A DNA stretch of 64,000 nt, from positions 1 to 64,000 of the forward strand of contig NZ_JAAGWZ010000004.1 of the NCBI RefSeq assembly GCF_010686725.1. The letters run 5' to 3'. Under the pieces are notes generated by a model. That model did no database searches and was not told where the DNA came from. It saw nothing but the letters and a program-made list of their open reading frames with translations. Within the stretch, counting starts at the first letter, position 1; the number at the start of each line of letters is the position of its first letter. Below, piece by piece: positions 27,252 to 36,369 of this stretch. Source of the stretch: Galbitalea soli. Its GTDB lineage: Bacteria > Actinomycetota > Actinomycetes > Actinomycetales > Microbacteriaceae. The position numbers and the translations under genes were made by a program.

Positions 27252-28223
27252 GTGTCGCAGACCGAGGACGCGATCGCCCGGTCGGCGGTGCGCGCCGCGC
27301 TGGGTGCGACGGGTACCGCACCCCGCGTTCTCAGCGAGCGCCGCCCGCTGATGGGCGGCACCGCAGGGGTGACCCTCGTCGGAGGCGACGAGACGATGCT
27401 CGATCGGTGCTTCGAGCTGGCCGAGGAGTGCGAGCGCCGCTGGACCAGGTTCTCGCGGGACAGCGATCTCTCGCGGCTCGCCTGGGCCGAGGGTGGTTGG
27501 GTGACGGTCGATCCGCTGACCGTCGGGCTCATCGAGGCGATGCAGTTCGGGGCCGCCCTGACCGACGGTGACTACGACCCGACCCTGCTCCCCGACCTCC
27601 TGATGGCGGGCTACGTCGCGTCTCGCGTCGACCCCGCCCGCATCACCGAACTGCCGCCCGGTGCGCGCTCGCGCGGCGACCTGGCCCAGATCGGAATCGA
27701 TGGCGACCGGGTGAGCCTGCCCTACGGGATGACCCTCGACGCCGGCGGCATCGGCAAAGGACTGGCCGGCGACCTCATCGTCGCGCTGGCGCTTCGGCTG
27801 GGCGCGTGGGGGGCGCTCGCCGACCTCGGCGGTGACATCGTCGTCGCGGGAGACGCCCCCACCGAGGCGGGCTGGACGCTCGCCGTCGAGAATCAGGGCG
27901 ACGGCACCGAACCCGCCGCCACCGTCGCGCTCGCCGACGGCGCGATCGTGACCTCGAGTCGGATGCAGCGCCGGTGGTCGACGCCGGAGGGCGAGCGGCA
28001 CCACGTCATCGATCCGCGCACGGGCGGCAGCGCATCCACACCGGTGCGCACCGCCACCGTCATCGCGGCGACGGGTGCGCGCGCGGAGGTTCTCGCGAAG
28101 CCGGCCTTCCTGCGCGATCCCGCGCACTACCTGGCCTGGCTGCCCACGATCGGGGCGGCCGCACTGCTGCTGATGGAGGACGGCGCGCTCGTCGCGTCCG
28201 ACAACTGGGGGGACTACCTGTGA
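27252..28223 (+). CDS. apbE: FAD:protein FMN transferase
   Basis: The 323-residue product matches ApbE, which attaches FMN covalently to Thr/Ser of exported redox proteins. Features are MGGTAGVTLVGG near the N-terminus and the block RWTRFSRDSDLSRLA. DAGGIGKGLAGDLIV and ADLGGDIVVAGDAP bind FAD and Mg, and HVIDPRTGG lies near the C-terminus. No clear signal peptide is seen. The start is GTG, five bases after the upstream stop. It sits directly before a ferric-reductase-like protein, as in known extracytosolic flavin transfer clusters, though no obvious FMN-binding acceptor protein is present here. Confidence 0.9.
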   Translation: MSQTEDAIARSAVRAALGATGTAPRVLSERRPLMGGTAGVTLVGGDETMLDRCFELAEECERRWTRFSRDSDLSRLAWAEGGWVTVDPLTVGLIEAMQFGAALTDGDYDPTLLPDLLMAGYVASRVDPARITELPPGARSRGDLAQIGIDGDRVSLPYGMTLDAGGIGKGLAGDLIVALALRLGAWGALADLGGDIVVAGDAPTEAGWTLAVENQGDGTEPAATVALADGAIVTSSRMQRRWSTPEGERHHVIDPRTGGSASTPVRTATVIAATGARAEVLAKPAFLRDPAHYLAWLPTIGAAALLLMEDGALVASDNWGDYL

Positions 28224-29815
28224 CCGATCCGCACTTCTGGTGGTACGTGACGAGGGCGAGCGCGCTCGTCGCGTGGTGCCTCATGACGATCTCGGTGCTG
28301 TGGGGAATCCTGCTGTCGACGCGCGTGCTGCGCCGATTCGACAACCCCTCCTGGCTGAACGACATCCACGCCTACGCGAGCGGGATGTCCATCCTCATGG
28401 TGCTCCTCCACATGGTGTCGCTCATGCTCGACGGGTGGCTGCGGTTCTCCATCACCGAGGTGCTGGTTCCCTTCTCGGCGCACTACCGGGCGTTCCCGGT
28501 CGCGCTCGGAGTGATCGCTTTCTACCTGCTGATCGCGGTGGGCGGCACCTCGCTGCTCATCAAGCGGCTGCCGCGTCCGTTCTGGCGCACCATCCACTAC
28601 TCCAGCTACGGCGCGCTCATCCTGATCTCCTTCCACGCCGGTTTTACCGGCACCGACGTCGGCTCGCCGTGGTACCGCTGGCTCTCGCTGACCCTCATCG
28701 GACTCGCCTCGCTCGCGATCGTCACGCGGGTGCTCGTCGGTCGCAGCGTCAACCGGGCGGCGCGACCGCGCCGTGACGACGTGATCGTGCCGCGCACGGC
28801 TCCGGCGGCCACGGCATCCAGTACGGCGGCGGCCGCGGCAGTGCCCTCGTCTCCCCTGGGCGGTCCGGCGACGCCGGTGGTGTCGCTCGACGGCCTCGAT
28901 CTCGTGGTGGTCGCGCGGCGTCGGGTTGCGGAGGGGGTCGTCGGGATCCGTCTCGCGCGGGCGGACGGTCATCCCCTGCCCGTCTGGCACCCCGGCGCGC
29001 ACCTCACGCTGCGCCTGCCCGGTGGTCTGGAGCGGCAGTACTCGCTCACGAGCGACCCGGCCGATCGGCAGTCGGCCGAGATCTGCGTGCGGCTGAGCCC
29101 CACCTCCGAGGGCGGCAGCAGCTGGATCCACTCGACCCTGCACGAGGGCATGCGCATCTCGGCGGTCGGCCCCAGCAACCACTTCGAGCTCGAGCCGGCG
29201 CCCAGCTACCTGTTCGTCGCGGGAGGCATCGGCATCACGCCGATCCTCGCGATGATCGAATCCCTTCCCGCCCGCCGCGACTGGTACCTGCTCTACATCG
29301 GGCGCAGCCGGGCCACGATGCCGTTCGCCGCCGAGCTGCTGCGGCAGTACCCGGAGCGCGTGACGGTCTTCCCGAGCGACGAGCACGCCCTCCCGGCCGA
29401 CCTGCACGCCTTCCTCGCGCGCGGCGCCGACCTCGTCTACTGCTGCGGGCCCGAGAGCCTGATGGATGCCGTGGCCGCCTACGTCTCGCCCGAGCGTCTG
29501 CGCATCGAGCGCTTCGTCGCCGTGGTGCGGCAGTCCCTCGCCGGCCTGCACTCGACCGAGGTGACCTGCCGCAGGTCGAAGGTGAGCTTCACCGTGCCGG
29601 CGACCAGCAGCATCCTGGAGGAGATGGAGCGCCACAACGTTCCGATCATCGGCTCCTGTCGCAAGGGCGTCTGCGGAACCTGCGAGGTGCGGGTGCTGGG
29701 CGGCGTGCCCGAGCACCTCGACTCGGTGCTCGACGATGACCGCAAGAACGACCTCGGGATCATGTACCCCTGCGTCTCGCGCAGCAGCTCCACCGAGCTG
29801 ATCCTCGACGTCTGA
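28220..29815 (+). CDS. ferric-reductase-like membrane flavoprotein with 2Fe-2S domain
   Basis: The 531-residue protein fuses three modules. The N-terminal ferric-reductase-like membrane domain has six helices with His pairs (NDIHAYASGMSILMVLLHM and TIHYSSYGALILISFHAGF) that probably bind haem. Next come an FAD-binding domain (RQYSLTSDP) and an NAD-binding domain (VAGGIGITPILAMIE). The C-terminal plant-type 2Fe-2S ferredoxin has CRKGVCGTC and a distant Cys (MYPCVS). It should carry electrons from NAD(P)H across the membrane. The GTG start overlaps the apbE stop (GTGA), so the two are translationally coupled. Confidence 0.92.
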   Translation: MTDPHFWWYVTRASALVAWCLMTISVLWGILLSTRVLRRFDNPSWLNDIHAYASGMSILMVLLHMVSLMLDGWLRFSITEVLVPFSAHYRAFPVALGVIAFYLLIAVGGTSLLIKRLPRPFWRTIHYSSYGALILISFHAGFTGTDVGSPWYRWLSLTLIGLASLAIVTRVLVGRSVNRAARPRRDDVIVPRTAPAATASSTAAAAAVPSSPLGGPATPVVSLDGLDLVVVARRRVAEGVVGIRLARADGHPLPVWHPGAHLTLRLPGGLERQYSLTSDPADRQSAEICVRLSPTSEGGSSWIHSTLHEGMRISAVGPSNHFELEPAPSYLFVAGGIGITPILAMIESLPARRDWYLLYIGRSRATMPFAAELLRQYPERVTVFPSDEHALPADLHAFLARGADLVYCCGPESLMDAVAAYVSPERLRIERFVAVVRQSLAGLHSTEVTCRRSKVSFTVPATSSILEEMERHNVPIIGSCRKGVCGTCEVRVLGGVPEHLDSVLDDDRKNDLGIMYPCVSRSSSTELILDV

Positions 29816-29828
29816 GGCCCGCCCCGCC

Positions 29829-30446
29829 TCAGAGCAGGCCCAGCTCCATCGCGCGCGTCACGGCGCGGGTCCGATCGCTCACCCCGAGCTTCTCGAAGAC
29901 GTGCAGCAGGTGCGTCTTCACTGTCGCCTCGCTCACGTGCAGCAGCGCGCCGATCGCCGGGTTGCTGTTGCCGGCCGCCACGAGCGCGAGCACCTCCGTC
30001 TCGCGCGGGCTGAGCGCGGGCGTCGTCGGCGCCTTCACACGGTTCACGAGCATCGCCGCGATGCTCGGCGCGAGGGCGACCTCCCCGCGCGCGACCGAGC
30101 GGATCCCCGCGAGGATCTCCTCCTGCGGGGCCGCCTTCAGCAGGTACCCGCTCGCTCCCGCCTCGATCGCGGTGAGAATGCTCGCGTCCGACTCGTAGGT
30201 GGTCAGGATGATCACCCGCCCGCCCGGCTGAGCCGCCAGTATCCGCGCCGTCGCCGCGTCGCCGTCCAGGCCCGGCATGCGCAGGTCCATGAGCACGAGG
30301 TCCGGCTGGAGCGCGGCCGCGAGCTCGACGGCCTCGAGACCGGTGGTGGCCTGGCCGACCACGTCGACGTCGGGCGCGGATTCGAGCAGCGCGACGATGC
30401 CGCCGCGCACGATGGGGTGGTCATCCGCCACCAGCACCCGGATCAC
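29829..30446 (-). CDS. NarL/LuxR-family response regulator
   Basis: The 205-residue regulator has the receiver domain IRVLVADDHPIVRGGI, the acceptor Asp in DLVLMDLRMPGLDG and the conserved Lys in GYLLKA. The C-terminal LuxR helix-turn-helix is LSPRETEVLALVAAGNSNPAIG to TVKTHLLHVFEKLGV. The start is GTG, overlapping the upstream kinase stop. Together with the kinase and the ABC-2 transporter it forms a four-gene reverse-strand operon of the bacitracin/lipid-II-stress or drug-export type. Confidence 0.94.
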   Translation of the reverse strand: MIRVLVADDHPIVRGGIVALLESAPDVDVVGQATTGLEAVELAAALQPDLVLMDLRMPGLDGDAATARILAAQPGGRVIILTTYESDASILTAIEAGASGYLLKAAPQEEILAGIRSVARGEVALAPSIAAMLVNRVKAPTTPALSPRETEVLALVAAGNSNPAIGALLHVSEATVKTHLLHVFEKLGVSDRTRAVTRAMELGLL

Positions 30447-31588
30447 GCGGTCGCCCCCGCGGGCAGTCGCACGCGCAGGGTCGACCCCGCCCCGGTCGCG
30501 CTCTCGATCTGGAGCTCACCGCCGGCGAGCGCGAGTCGCTCGCGCATGCCGGCCAGGCCGAAACCGGGTGCGGCCGCCGCCGGGTCGAAGCCGACGCCGT
30601 CGTCGCGCACGCTGAGGGTGACCCCGTCGTCGCCGCCCGCGAGACTGAGCTCGACGCGGCGCGCGGCGGCGTGCTTGCGCACATTGGCGAGGGCCTCCTG
30701 GGCGCACCGCAGCACGACGACCTCGTGGTCGCGGTCGAGGGCGGGGGAGTGGTCGACGGTGACGCGCACGGTCATCCCGGTCTCGCGCTCGAATCGCTCC
30801 GCGAGGTGGCGCAGCGAGGCATCGAGTCCGGAGCCGTCGATCCCCACCGCGGCGCCCGAGGCGACGAGGGCGCGGGTCTCGGCGAGGGCGTTGCGGGCGA
30901 TCTCCTCCAGCACCTCCAGCTGTGCCTCCGCCGCCGTGGGGTCGCCGCCGCGCAGCTCGCGCAGTCCGCGCTGGGCGGTCAGCACGAGGCCGGTGAGGTC
31001 CTGGGCGATCGTGTCGTGGATCTCCCGCACGAGCCGCTCCCGCTCCTCCACGGCCCCGGCGTCACGGCTGAGCGCCGTGAGCTTCTCCTGAGCCGCCTCG
31101 AGTTCGAGGAGCAGGCGGTGGCGTTCGTCGCTGCGGTTCGCGATCGAGGTGATCCACAGGCCGAGCGAGAGGCTGAACACGAGCGAGAGGCCCTGCACCA
31201 CGATCGCCTGCACGAGCGAACCGGTGCTCAGGTAGAGGCCGATGCCGACGGCGGCGGCGAGCGCGATGTCGGCGGAGACCGCGTGGCGCAGCCGCTCCAG
31301 GAAGGTCCAGACCAGGGGGTAGGCCAGGCACTGGGCGGTCGCCATCGTGGGCGAGAAGGCGGTCGCCGTTCCGACGATGAGGATCACCGCCGCCACGAAC
31401 GGCACCGCGAGCGCGGGGTTACGCCGGCGGGCCCGCTGACCCACGGCGAACCACGCGATCACGAGCAGCGCGTTGCACGCGGCGACGCCCGCGACCCGCC
31501 ACGCGGCGGTGTGGCCGACCGCCACCAGCACGCCCAGAACGAGCGCCGTCGCGACGACGGCGACGTGCCACCAGCGTTGGTCATCCAT
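30443..31588 (-). CDS. NarL-type sensor histidine kinase
   Basis: The 381-residue kinase has five or six predicted membrane helices in its first about 160 residues. A coiled segment and a HisKA_3 phosphoacceptor motif (ERLVREIHDTIAQDL, His at about residue 190) follow. The HATPase domain has RCAQEALANVRKHAAA, VRDDGVGF and GFGLAGMRERLA. With little extracellular sequence, it probably senses signals within the membrane, as LiaS/DesK-type kinases do. The start at 31588 begins two bases after the permease stop codon. Confidence 0.92.
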   Translation of the reverse strand: MDDQRWWHVAVVATALVLGVLVAVGHTAAWRVAGVAACNALLVIAWFAVGQRARRRNPALAVPFVAAVILIVGTATAFSPTMATAQCLAYPLVWTFLERLRHAVSADIALAAAVGIGLYLSTGSLVQAIVVQGLSLVFSLSLGLWITSIANRSDERHRLLLELEAAQEKLTALSRDAGAVEERERLVREIHDTIAQDLTGLVLTAQRGLRELRGGDPTAAEAQLEVLEEIARNALAETRALVASGAAVGIDGSGLDASLRHLAERFERETGMTVRVTVDHSPALDRDHEVVVLRCAQEALANVRKHAAARRVELSLAGGDDGVTLSVRDDGVGFDPAAAAPGFGLAGMRERLALAGGELQIESATGAGSTLRVRLPAGATA

Positions 31589-31590
31589 GG

Positions 31591-32466
31591 TCAGCCATCT
31601 TTGCGGATCCACCGGAAGGTGAGGCGACACACGACGAGTCCCACCACGAACCAGATCCCGCAGACGAGCGCGATGGAGCCGAGGTCCCAGCTGCCGCCGA
31701 CCTCGGCGGTCTTGAACGCGTCGGGCAGGAAGACCGAGCGCATGCCCTGGGCCATCCACTTGAGCGGGAACACGCTCGCGACGTTCTGCAGCCACGTGGG
31801 CAGCTGAGAGAAGCCGATGTAGACGCCCGAGATGAACTGCAGCACGAGGGTGATGGGGATGATCACCGCCGTCGCGCTCTTTCCGCTGCGCGGTATGGCG
31901 CTCAGTCCGATGCCCAGCACCGCGCTCGTGGTCACTCCGAGCAGGAACACCCAGGCGAAGGTGGCCCATTTGGCGCCGTCGGTGGGGAGAGCGACGCCGA
32001 ACACGAGGCCGGCGAACGCGATGAGCAGGGCCGCCTGCAGGATCCCGGTGACGATCACCTGGCCGATCTTGCCGATGAAGTAGCTCACGACGGGCAGTGG
32101 AGAGCCGCCGAGCCGCTTGAGCGTGCCGTCGCTCTTCTCCCCGGCGATGTCGATCGACATATTCTGCAGGCCGCTGAGGAGGAGGCCCGCGCCGAGCATC
32201 GCGGGCAGGTAGAAGTCGGCGGCGGTGACGGCGTCGCCGTTCGGGAAGCGGCCGAAGGTGGCCTTGCTGAACGCGACCGAGAAGATGGTCAGCATCACGA
32301 GCGGGAACAGGAACACGAAGAACACGCCGTCGCCCTGGCGGAAGTAGGCGCGCACCTCGTAGCGGATCCGGCTGATGCCGAGTCGGATCACCCGGCCGGG
32401 ATCATTCGCGCTGACACGCGGGGCGGTCGTGGCGCTGGTCGTGGCAGTGGTCGTTTCGGCGGTCAT
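31591..32466 (-). CDS. ABC-2 type transporter permease
   Basis: The 291-residue membrane protein begins with a Thr/Ala-rich cytoplasmic stretch. Six helices follow, typical of ABC-2 permeases: GVFFVFLFPLVMLTIFSVAF, MLGAGLLLSGLQNMS and further helices to IALVCGIWFVVGLVVCRLTF. It overlaps the ATPase gene by four bases. The pair probably exports a drug, lipid or peptide, under control of the kinase/regulator pair encoded next in the operon. Confidence 0.9.
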   Translation of the reverse strand: MTAETTTATTSATTAPRVSANDPGRVIRLGISRIRYEVRAYFRQGDGVFFVFLFPLVMLTIFSVAFSKATFGRFPNGDAVTAADFYLPAMLGAGLLLSGLQNMSIDIAGEKSDGTLKRLGGSPLPVVSYFIGKIGQVIVTGILQAALLIAFAGLVFGVALPTDGAKWATFAWVFLLGVTTSAVLGIGLSAIPRSGKSATAVIIPITLVLQFISGVYIGFSQLPTWLQNVASVFPLKWMAQGMRSVFLPDAFKTAEVGGSWDLGSIALVCGIWFVVGLVVCRLTFRWIRKDG

Positions 32467-33356
32467 CGCACGGGCTCCGTTTCGAGGCTGGTGGTGGTCG
32501 AGTGCTGGGCGACGAGGGTGAGGTAGACGTCCTCGAGGCTGGGGCGCACGATCTCGAGTCCGCCGGGTTCGGGCCCGTCGGCCAGGAGCCGCGCGACGAA
32601 CTCGCCGGGACGCGCCGTCCGCTGCTCGCGGGGAATGCCGTCGGCATCCGTCCAGCGCACGATCGGCACCCGGGCCTCGGCGCCGCCGATCTCGTCGATC
32701 CGTCCGATGTCGATCAGGCGGCCGCCCGCGATCACTCCCGCCCGGTCGCTGAGCTGGGCCGCCTCGTCCAGATAGTGGGTGGTGAGCAGGATGCTCGTCC
32801 CCTCGCTCTTCAGCAGGCGGATCAGCTCCCAGAAGCTCCGCCGCGCCTCCGGGTCGAACCCGGTGGTGGGCTCGTCGAGGAAGAGCAGCTCCGGGCGCCC
32901 GATGACGCCGAGCGCCACGTCGACGCGACGCCGCTGCCCGCCGGAGAGCCGGCGGATCAGCGTCTTCTCCTGGCGCTCGAGGCCGACCATCCTGATCACC
33001 TCGTCGACGCCGCGCGGGTTCGCGTACATGCCGGCGAAGTGGGCGAGCTGCTCGCGCACCGTGACGTTGCCGGTCTCGCCCGTGTTCTGCAGCACGATGC
33101 CGAGGCGGGCCTTCCACTCGACGCCCCCGTGCTGCGGATCGACTCCGAGCACCCGGGCTTCGCCGCCGCTGCGCGCGCGGTAGCCCTCCAGGATCTCGAT
33201 GGTGGTGCTCTTGCCCGCCCCGTTCGGCCCGAGCAATGCGAAGGTCTCGCCCCGCGCGATGTCGAAGCTCACCCCGTCGAGGGCGGTGAAGGCGCCGTAG
33301 CTCTTGCGGAGGTCGCGCACCTCGACGACCGTGTCGGTTCCCCGTGTCTCTGCCAT
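32463..33356 (-). CDS. ABC-2 transporter ATP-binding protein
   Basis: The ATPase (297 residues from 33356) has Walker A ALLGPNGAGKSTTIEILEG, signature LSGGQRRRVDVALGV and Walker B LLFLDEPTTGFDPEARR, as in drug-export (DrrA-like) ATPases. A C-terminal domain follows the nucleotide-binding domain. It is the first gene of the reverse-strand four-gene operon. An alternative in-frame ATG at 33365 adds three residues; the GGAGGG before 33356 is too close to serve it well, so either start is possible. Confidence 0.9.
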   Translation of the reverse strand: MAETRGTDTVVEVRDLRKSYGAFTALDGVSFDIARGETFALLGPNGAGKSTTIEILEGYRARSGGEARVLGVDPQHGGVEWKARLGIVLQNTGETGNVTVREQLAHFAGMYANPRGVDEVIRMVGLERQEKTLIRRLSGGQRRRVDVALGVIGRPELLFLDEPTTGFDPEARRSFWELIRLLKSEGTSILLTTHYLDEAAQLSDRAGVIAGGRLIDIGRIDEIGGAEARVPIVRWTDADGIPREQRTARPGEFVARLLADGPEPGGLEIVRPSLEDVYLTLVAQHSTTTSLETEPVR

Positions 33357-33509
33357 GCCCTCCATGGTGGTCGCCCACGGCCGCGCGCGGTAGCGATGCA
33401 CCGGATGACCGTGCCCTCCACCGATCGGTGGATGCCGTTCTGCCCCGGGCGCTGCCCGCGCGCGCCCCATGTCCCGCGCCCCCAGCTTTTCTCCCGCGCG
33501 ACCATGACG

Positions 33510-33515
33510 TACACT
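33510..33515 (+). promoter_or_regulatory. candidate -10 box upstream of tRNA-Trp
   Basis: TACACT fits TANNNT and is the best -10 candidate in the 268-base divergent gap before the tRNA. No clear -35 box is seen. The rest of 33357-33624 holds no gene. Confidence 0.35.
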
Positions 33516-33624
33516 GGGACGCGGTGGTTGAATTCTGCCAAGCTTTTGCATGCCCGGAATTGGGCGAATCCCTCGTGGTTTTTCGCGCTATCGGTGTGCC
33601 GGGGCGAGGCTGATTCTCCCGTCT

Positions 33625-33697
33625 AGGGCGGTGGCTCAATTGGTAGAGCAGCGGTCTCCAAAACCGCAGGTTGCAGGTTCGAGTCCTGTCCGCCCTG
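33625..33697 (+). tRNA. tRNA-Trp (anticodon CCA)
   Basis: The 73-base cloverleaf has the acceptor stem AGGGCGG paired with CCGCCCT and discriminator G at 33697. The D-arm is GGCTCAATTGGTAGAGC, the anticodon CCA is at 33658-33660, and the T-arm GGTTCGAGTC is present. The 3' CCA tail is not encoded. It directly precedes secE, the usual actinobacterial arrangement. Confidence 0.97.
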
Positions 33698-33748
33698 CAT
33701 GTTGCCCGATGCGCGAGCGTCGGCAGCTGACGGTGAAAGGTAGTGAGC

Positions 33749-34012
33749 GTGGCAAGGAAAGTGATCGACGAGCCCAGCGAGGACATCGTCGCCAATGCCC
33801 GTCAGGAGCGCGCCGAGAGGCGCAGCCCCTTTGCGCGCTCCGCACTCTTCATCCGTCAAGTGTGGATCGAGCTTCGGAAGGTCGTCACCCCGACCCGCAA
33901 GGAGCTCATCAGCTACACGGGCGTCGTGCTGGTCTTCGTGATCATCATGATGGGCCTCGTGGCGTTGCTCGACTGGGGCTTCGGCTACGCGGTCAACTTC
34001 GTCTTCGGCTGA
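33749..34012 (+). CDS. secE: preprotein translocase subunit SecE
   Basis: The 87-residue protein has a basic cytoplasmic amphipathic segment (FIRQVWIELRKVVTPTRKELISY) followed by one membrane helix (TGVVLVFVIIMMGLVALLDW). This is the minimal SecE layout; it clamps SecY in the SecYEG channel. The GTG at 33749 was preferred over the in-frame GTG at 33743 because the ribosome site GAAAGG (33735-33740) then lies eight bases away. It sits between tRNA-Trp and nusG as expected. Confidence 0.95.
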   Translation: MARKVIDEPSEDIVANARQERAERRSPFARSALFIRQVWIELRKVVTPTRKELISYTGVVLVFVIIMMGLVALLDWGFGYAVNFVFG

Positions 34013-34094
34013 TCGAATCCTCGGGGCAGCGAATCCGCTGACTTTCCCGGTGCCCGTCACCGGTCTTCGTAACAAGTAATGGAAAGAGATCCAA

Positions 34095-35108
34095 GTGTCT
34101 GAGTCTGACCGCCGGGATATCGACCTCGCCACGGCTGCCGAGCAGTCGTCTGAAGAGGACGAGGCCCAGGAGGGCAACACGCTTTCCGCCGACGAGCTTT
34201 CCGTCGAGAGCGCCGAGCACAGCGCCCTCCACATCGCCGACGAGGATGGCGACGACGAGAACGGCGACCTCGCCGGCCTCCTCGAGGCCCTCGATGCCGC
34301 GATCGACCCGGAGGCCGACCGCATCGTCGACGACGCCCTCGACATCGACTCCCTCGACGAGGCGGAGGCGGCCGTCGCCGCAACCGACGACGAGGAGGAG
34401 CTCGAGGAGGAGGACGAGGCGGCGCAGCCGGCCGACGTCACCCCCTACGACGGCCCCGAGCTGGGCGACGACGAGCAGGAGCCCGCGGAGGTCGACCCCT
34501 ACGAGGCGTTCCGTGCCGAGCTCCGGTCGCAGTTCGGCAAGTGGTACGTCATCCATTCCTACGCCGGCTTCGAGAAGCGTGTGAAGCAGAACATCGAGAA
34601 CCGTCGCGTGTCGATGGCCATGGAGGACTTCGTCTTCCAGGTCGAGGTGCCGATGGAGGATGTCGTCGAGATCAAGAACGGGCAGCGCAAGCTCGTCAAC
34701 CGCGTTCGCATCCCCGGCTACGTGCTCGTGCGCATGGACCTCAACGAGGACAGCTGGTCGGTCGTTCGGCACACGCCGGGCGTCACCGGCTTCGTCGGCA
34801 ACTCGCACAACCCGACCCCCCTCCGCTTCGAGGAGGCCTTCAACATGCTGAAGAGCCTCGTTCAGATCGTGGAGACCCCGGCGACCAAGTCGTCGGGCGG
34901 CAAGGGCAAGACCGCGGCGCGCGTCATCCCCGCCGAGGTCGACTTCGAGATCGGCGAGACCATCACGATCAAGGAGGGCTCGTTCGCGGGTCTGCCGGGA
35001 TCGATCAGCGAGATCAAGCCGGAGAGCGGCAAGCTCACGGTTCTCGTCTCCCTCTTCGAGCGGGAGACGCCGGTCGAGCTCAGCTTCGAGCAGGTCACCA
35101 AGCTCTAA
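34095..35108 (+). CDS. nusG: transcription termination/antitermination protein NusG
   Basis: The 337-residue protein has the NGN domain from about residue 150 (QFGKWYVIHSYAGFEKRVKQ) and a C-terminal KOW domain (about 285-337, IKEGSFAGLPGSISEIKPES). NusG binds RNA polymerase and links it to Rho or ribosomes. The first about 145 residues form an acidic, low-complexity extension rich in Asp, Glu and Ala, nearly doubling the size of the E. coli protein. Such extensions are known in actinobacteria. The start is GTG after GGAAAGAG. It is in an operon with secE upstream and rplK downstream. Confidence 0.97.
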   Translation: MSESDRRDIDLATAAEQSSEEDEAQEGNTLSADELSVESAEHSALHIADEDGDDENGDLAGLLEALDAAIDPEADRIVDDALDIDSLDEAEAAVAATDDEEELEEEDEAAQPADVTPYDGPELGDDEQEPAEVDPYEAFRAELRSQFGKWYVIHSYAGFEKRVKQNIENRRVSMAMEDFVFQVEVPMEDVVEIKNGQRKLVNRVRIPGYVLVRMDLNEDSWSVVRHTPGVTGFVGNSHNPTPLRFEEAFNMLKSLVQIVETPATKSSGGKGKTAARVIPAEVDFEIGETITIKEGSFAGLPGSISEIKPESGKLTVLVSLFERETPVELSFEQVTKL

Positions 35109-35183
35109 GCCCCAGAAACCACCGCATCCACCCTGGATGTCGGGAGCGTCACCCCCGGGTGGCACGAAACAAAGGAAAAAAGT

Positions 35184-35615
35184 ATGGCAGCGAAAAAGAA
35201 GGTCACGGGTCTGATCAAGCTTCAGATCCAGGCCGGCGCCGCGAACCCCGCACCGCCCATCGGGCCTGCGCTGGGTCAGCACGGCGTCAACATCATGGAG
35301 TTCTGCAAGGCGTACAACGCGGCGACCGAGGCCCAGCGCGGCAACGTCATCCCCGTTGAGATCACCGTCTACGAGGACCGCTCGTTCACGTTCATCCTGA
35401 AGACCCCGCCCGCCGCGGAGCTCATCAAGAAGGCCGCCGGCATCCAGAAGGGGTCGTCGACCCCGCACACGGTGAAGGTGGCGAAGCTCAGCAAGGAGCA
35501 GGTCCGCGCGATCGCCGAGCAGAAGCAGGTCGACCTCAACGCGAACGACATCGAAGCAGCAGAGAAGATCATCGCGGGCACCGCCCGTTCGATGGGGATC
35601 ACGGTGGAGGCGTAA
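35184..35615 (+). CDS. rplK: 50S ribosomal protein L11
   Basis: The 143-residue protein is a standard L11, with [19 protein letters not shown] at the N-terminus and the [19 protein letters not shown] hinge. The rRNA-binding C-terminal domain ends in ARSMGITVE. It binds the GTPase centre of 23S rRNA. The ribosome site AAAGGAAAA precedes the ATG. Two bases separate it from rplA. Confidence 0.99.
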   Translation: MAAKKKVTGLIKLQIQAGAANPAPPIGPALGQHGVNIMEFCKAYNAATEAQRGNVIPVEITVYEDRSFTFILKTPPAAELIKKAAGIQKGSSTPHTVKVAKLSKEQVRAIAEQKQVDLNANDIEAAEKIIAGTARSMGITVEA

Positions 35616-35617
35616 TC

Positions 35618-36304
35618 ATGGCGAAGTCAAAGGCATACCGCGCCGCCGCAGAGAAGATCGAAGAGGGCAAGTTCTACACCCCCGCGGAGGCCGTCACGGT
35701 CGCCAAGGAGACCGGGTCGAAGAACTTCAACTCGACCGTCGAGGTGGCCCTCAAGCTCGGGGTCGACCCGCGCAAGGCCGACCAGATGGTTCGTGGCACC
35801 GTCATCCTGCCGCACGGCACGGGCAAGACCGCACGCGTCGTCGTGTTCGCCACCGGCGCTGCGGCGGAGGCCGCGCTCGCCGCGGGCGCCGACGAGGTCG
35901 GTGGAGCTGAGCTCATCGAGAAGGTCGCCGGTGGGTACACCGCGTTCGACTCGGCGGTCTCCACCCCGGAGCTCATGGGCCAGGTCGGTCGCCTCGGAAA
36001 GGTGCTGGGCCCGCGTGGCCTCATGCCCAACCCGAAGACGGGCACCGTCACGACCGACGTCGCGAAGGCTGTCACCGACATCAAGGGCGGCAAGATCGAG
36101 TTCCGTGTCGACAAGCACTCCAACGTGCACCTGATCGTCGGCAAGGCGGGGTTCACCTCCGAGCAGCTCTCCGACAACATCAAGGCCGCGATCGACGAGG
36201 TCGTTCGCGCCAAGCCGAGCAGCTCCAAGGGCCGTTACATCACGAAGGGCACGGTTTCGACCACCTTCGGCCCGGGCATCCCGCTCGACATCAACGTTCT
36301 GTAG
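35618..36304 (+). CDS. rplA: 50S ribosomal protein L1
   Basis: The 228-residue protein is a standard L1, with the [19 protein letters not shown] signature at about residues 128-146. It binds the L1 stalk of 23S rRNA and typically represses its own operon in other bacteria. The gene follows rplK directly and is followed by a hairpin terminator, which closes the secE-nusG-rplKA transcription unit. Confidence 0.99.
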   Translation: MAKSKAYRAAAEKIEEGKFYTPAEAVTVAKETGSKNFNSTVEVALKLGVDPRKADQMVRGTVILPHGTGKTARVVVFATGAAAEAALAAGADEVGGAELIEKVAGGYTAFDSAVSTPELMGQVGRLGKVLGPRGLMPNPKTGTVTTDVAKAVTDIKGGKIEFRVDKHSNVHLIVGKAGFTSEQLSDNIKAAIDEVVRAKPSSSKGRYITKGTVSTTFGPGIPLDINVL

Positions 36305-36319
36305 AACACCACCATCGGG

Positions 36320-36347
36320 AGAGGGTCCGCTTCGGCGGGCCCTCTTT
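36320..36347 (+). terminator. Rho-independent terminator after rplA
   Basis: An 11-bp stem with one T-G pair (36320-36330 with 36335-36345) encloses a TTCG tetraloop and is followed by a short T run. It begins 16 bases after the rplA stop codon. Confidence 0.85.
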
Positions 36348-36369
36348 CGTCGTTAGTCCGGGAGCACGT

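Noticed and set aside
33528-33560. EcoRI, HindIII and SphI sites close together before tRNA-Trp, resembling a cloning linker
   Set aside because: Order and spacing do not match a common vector polylinker and the flanking DNA is native, so I regard the cluster as chance.
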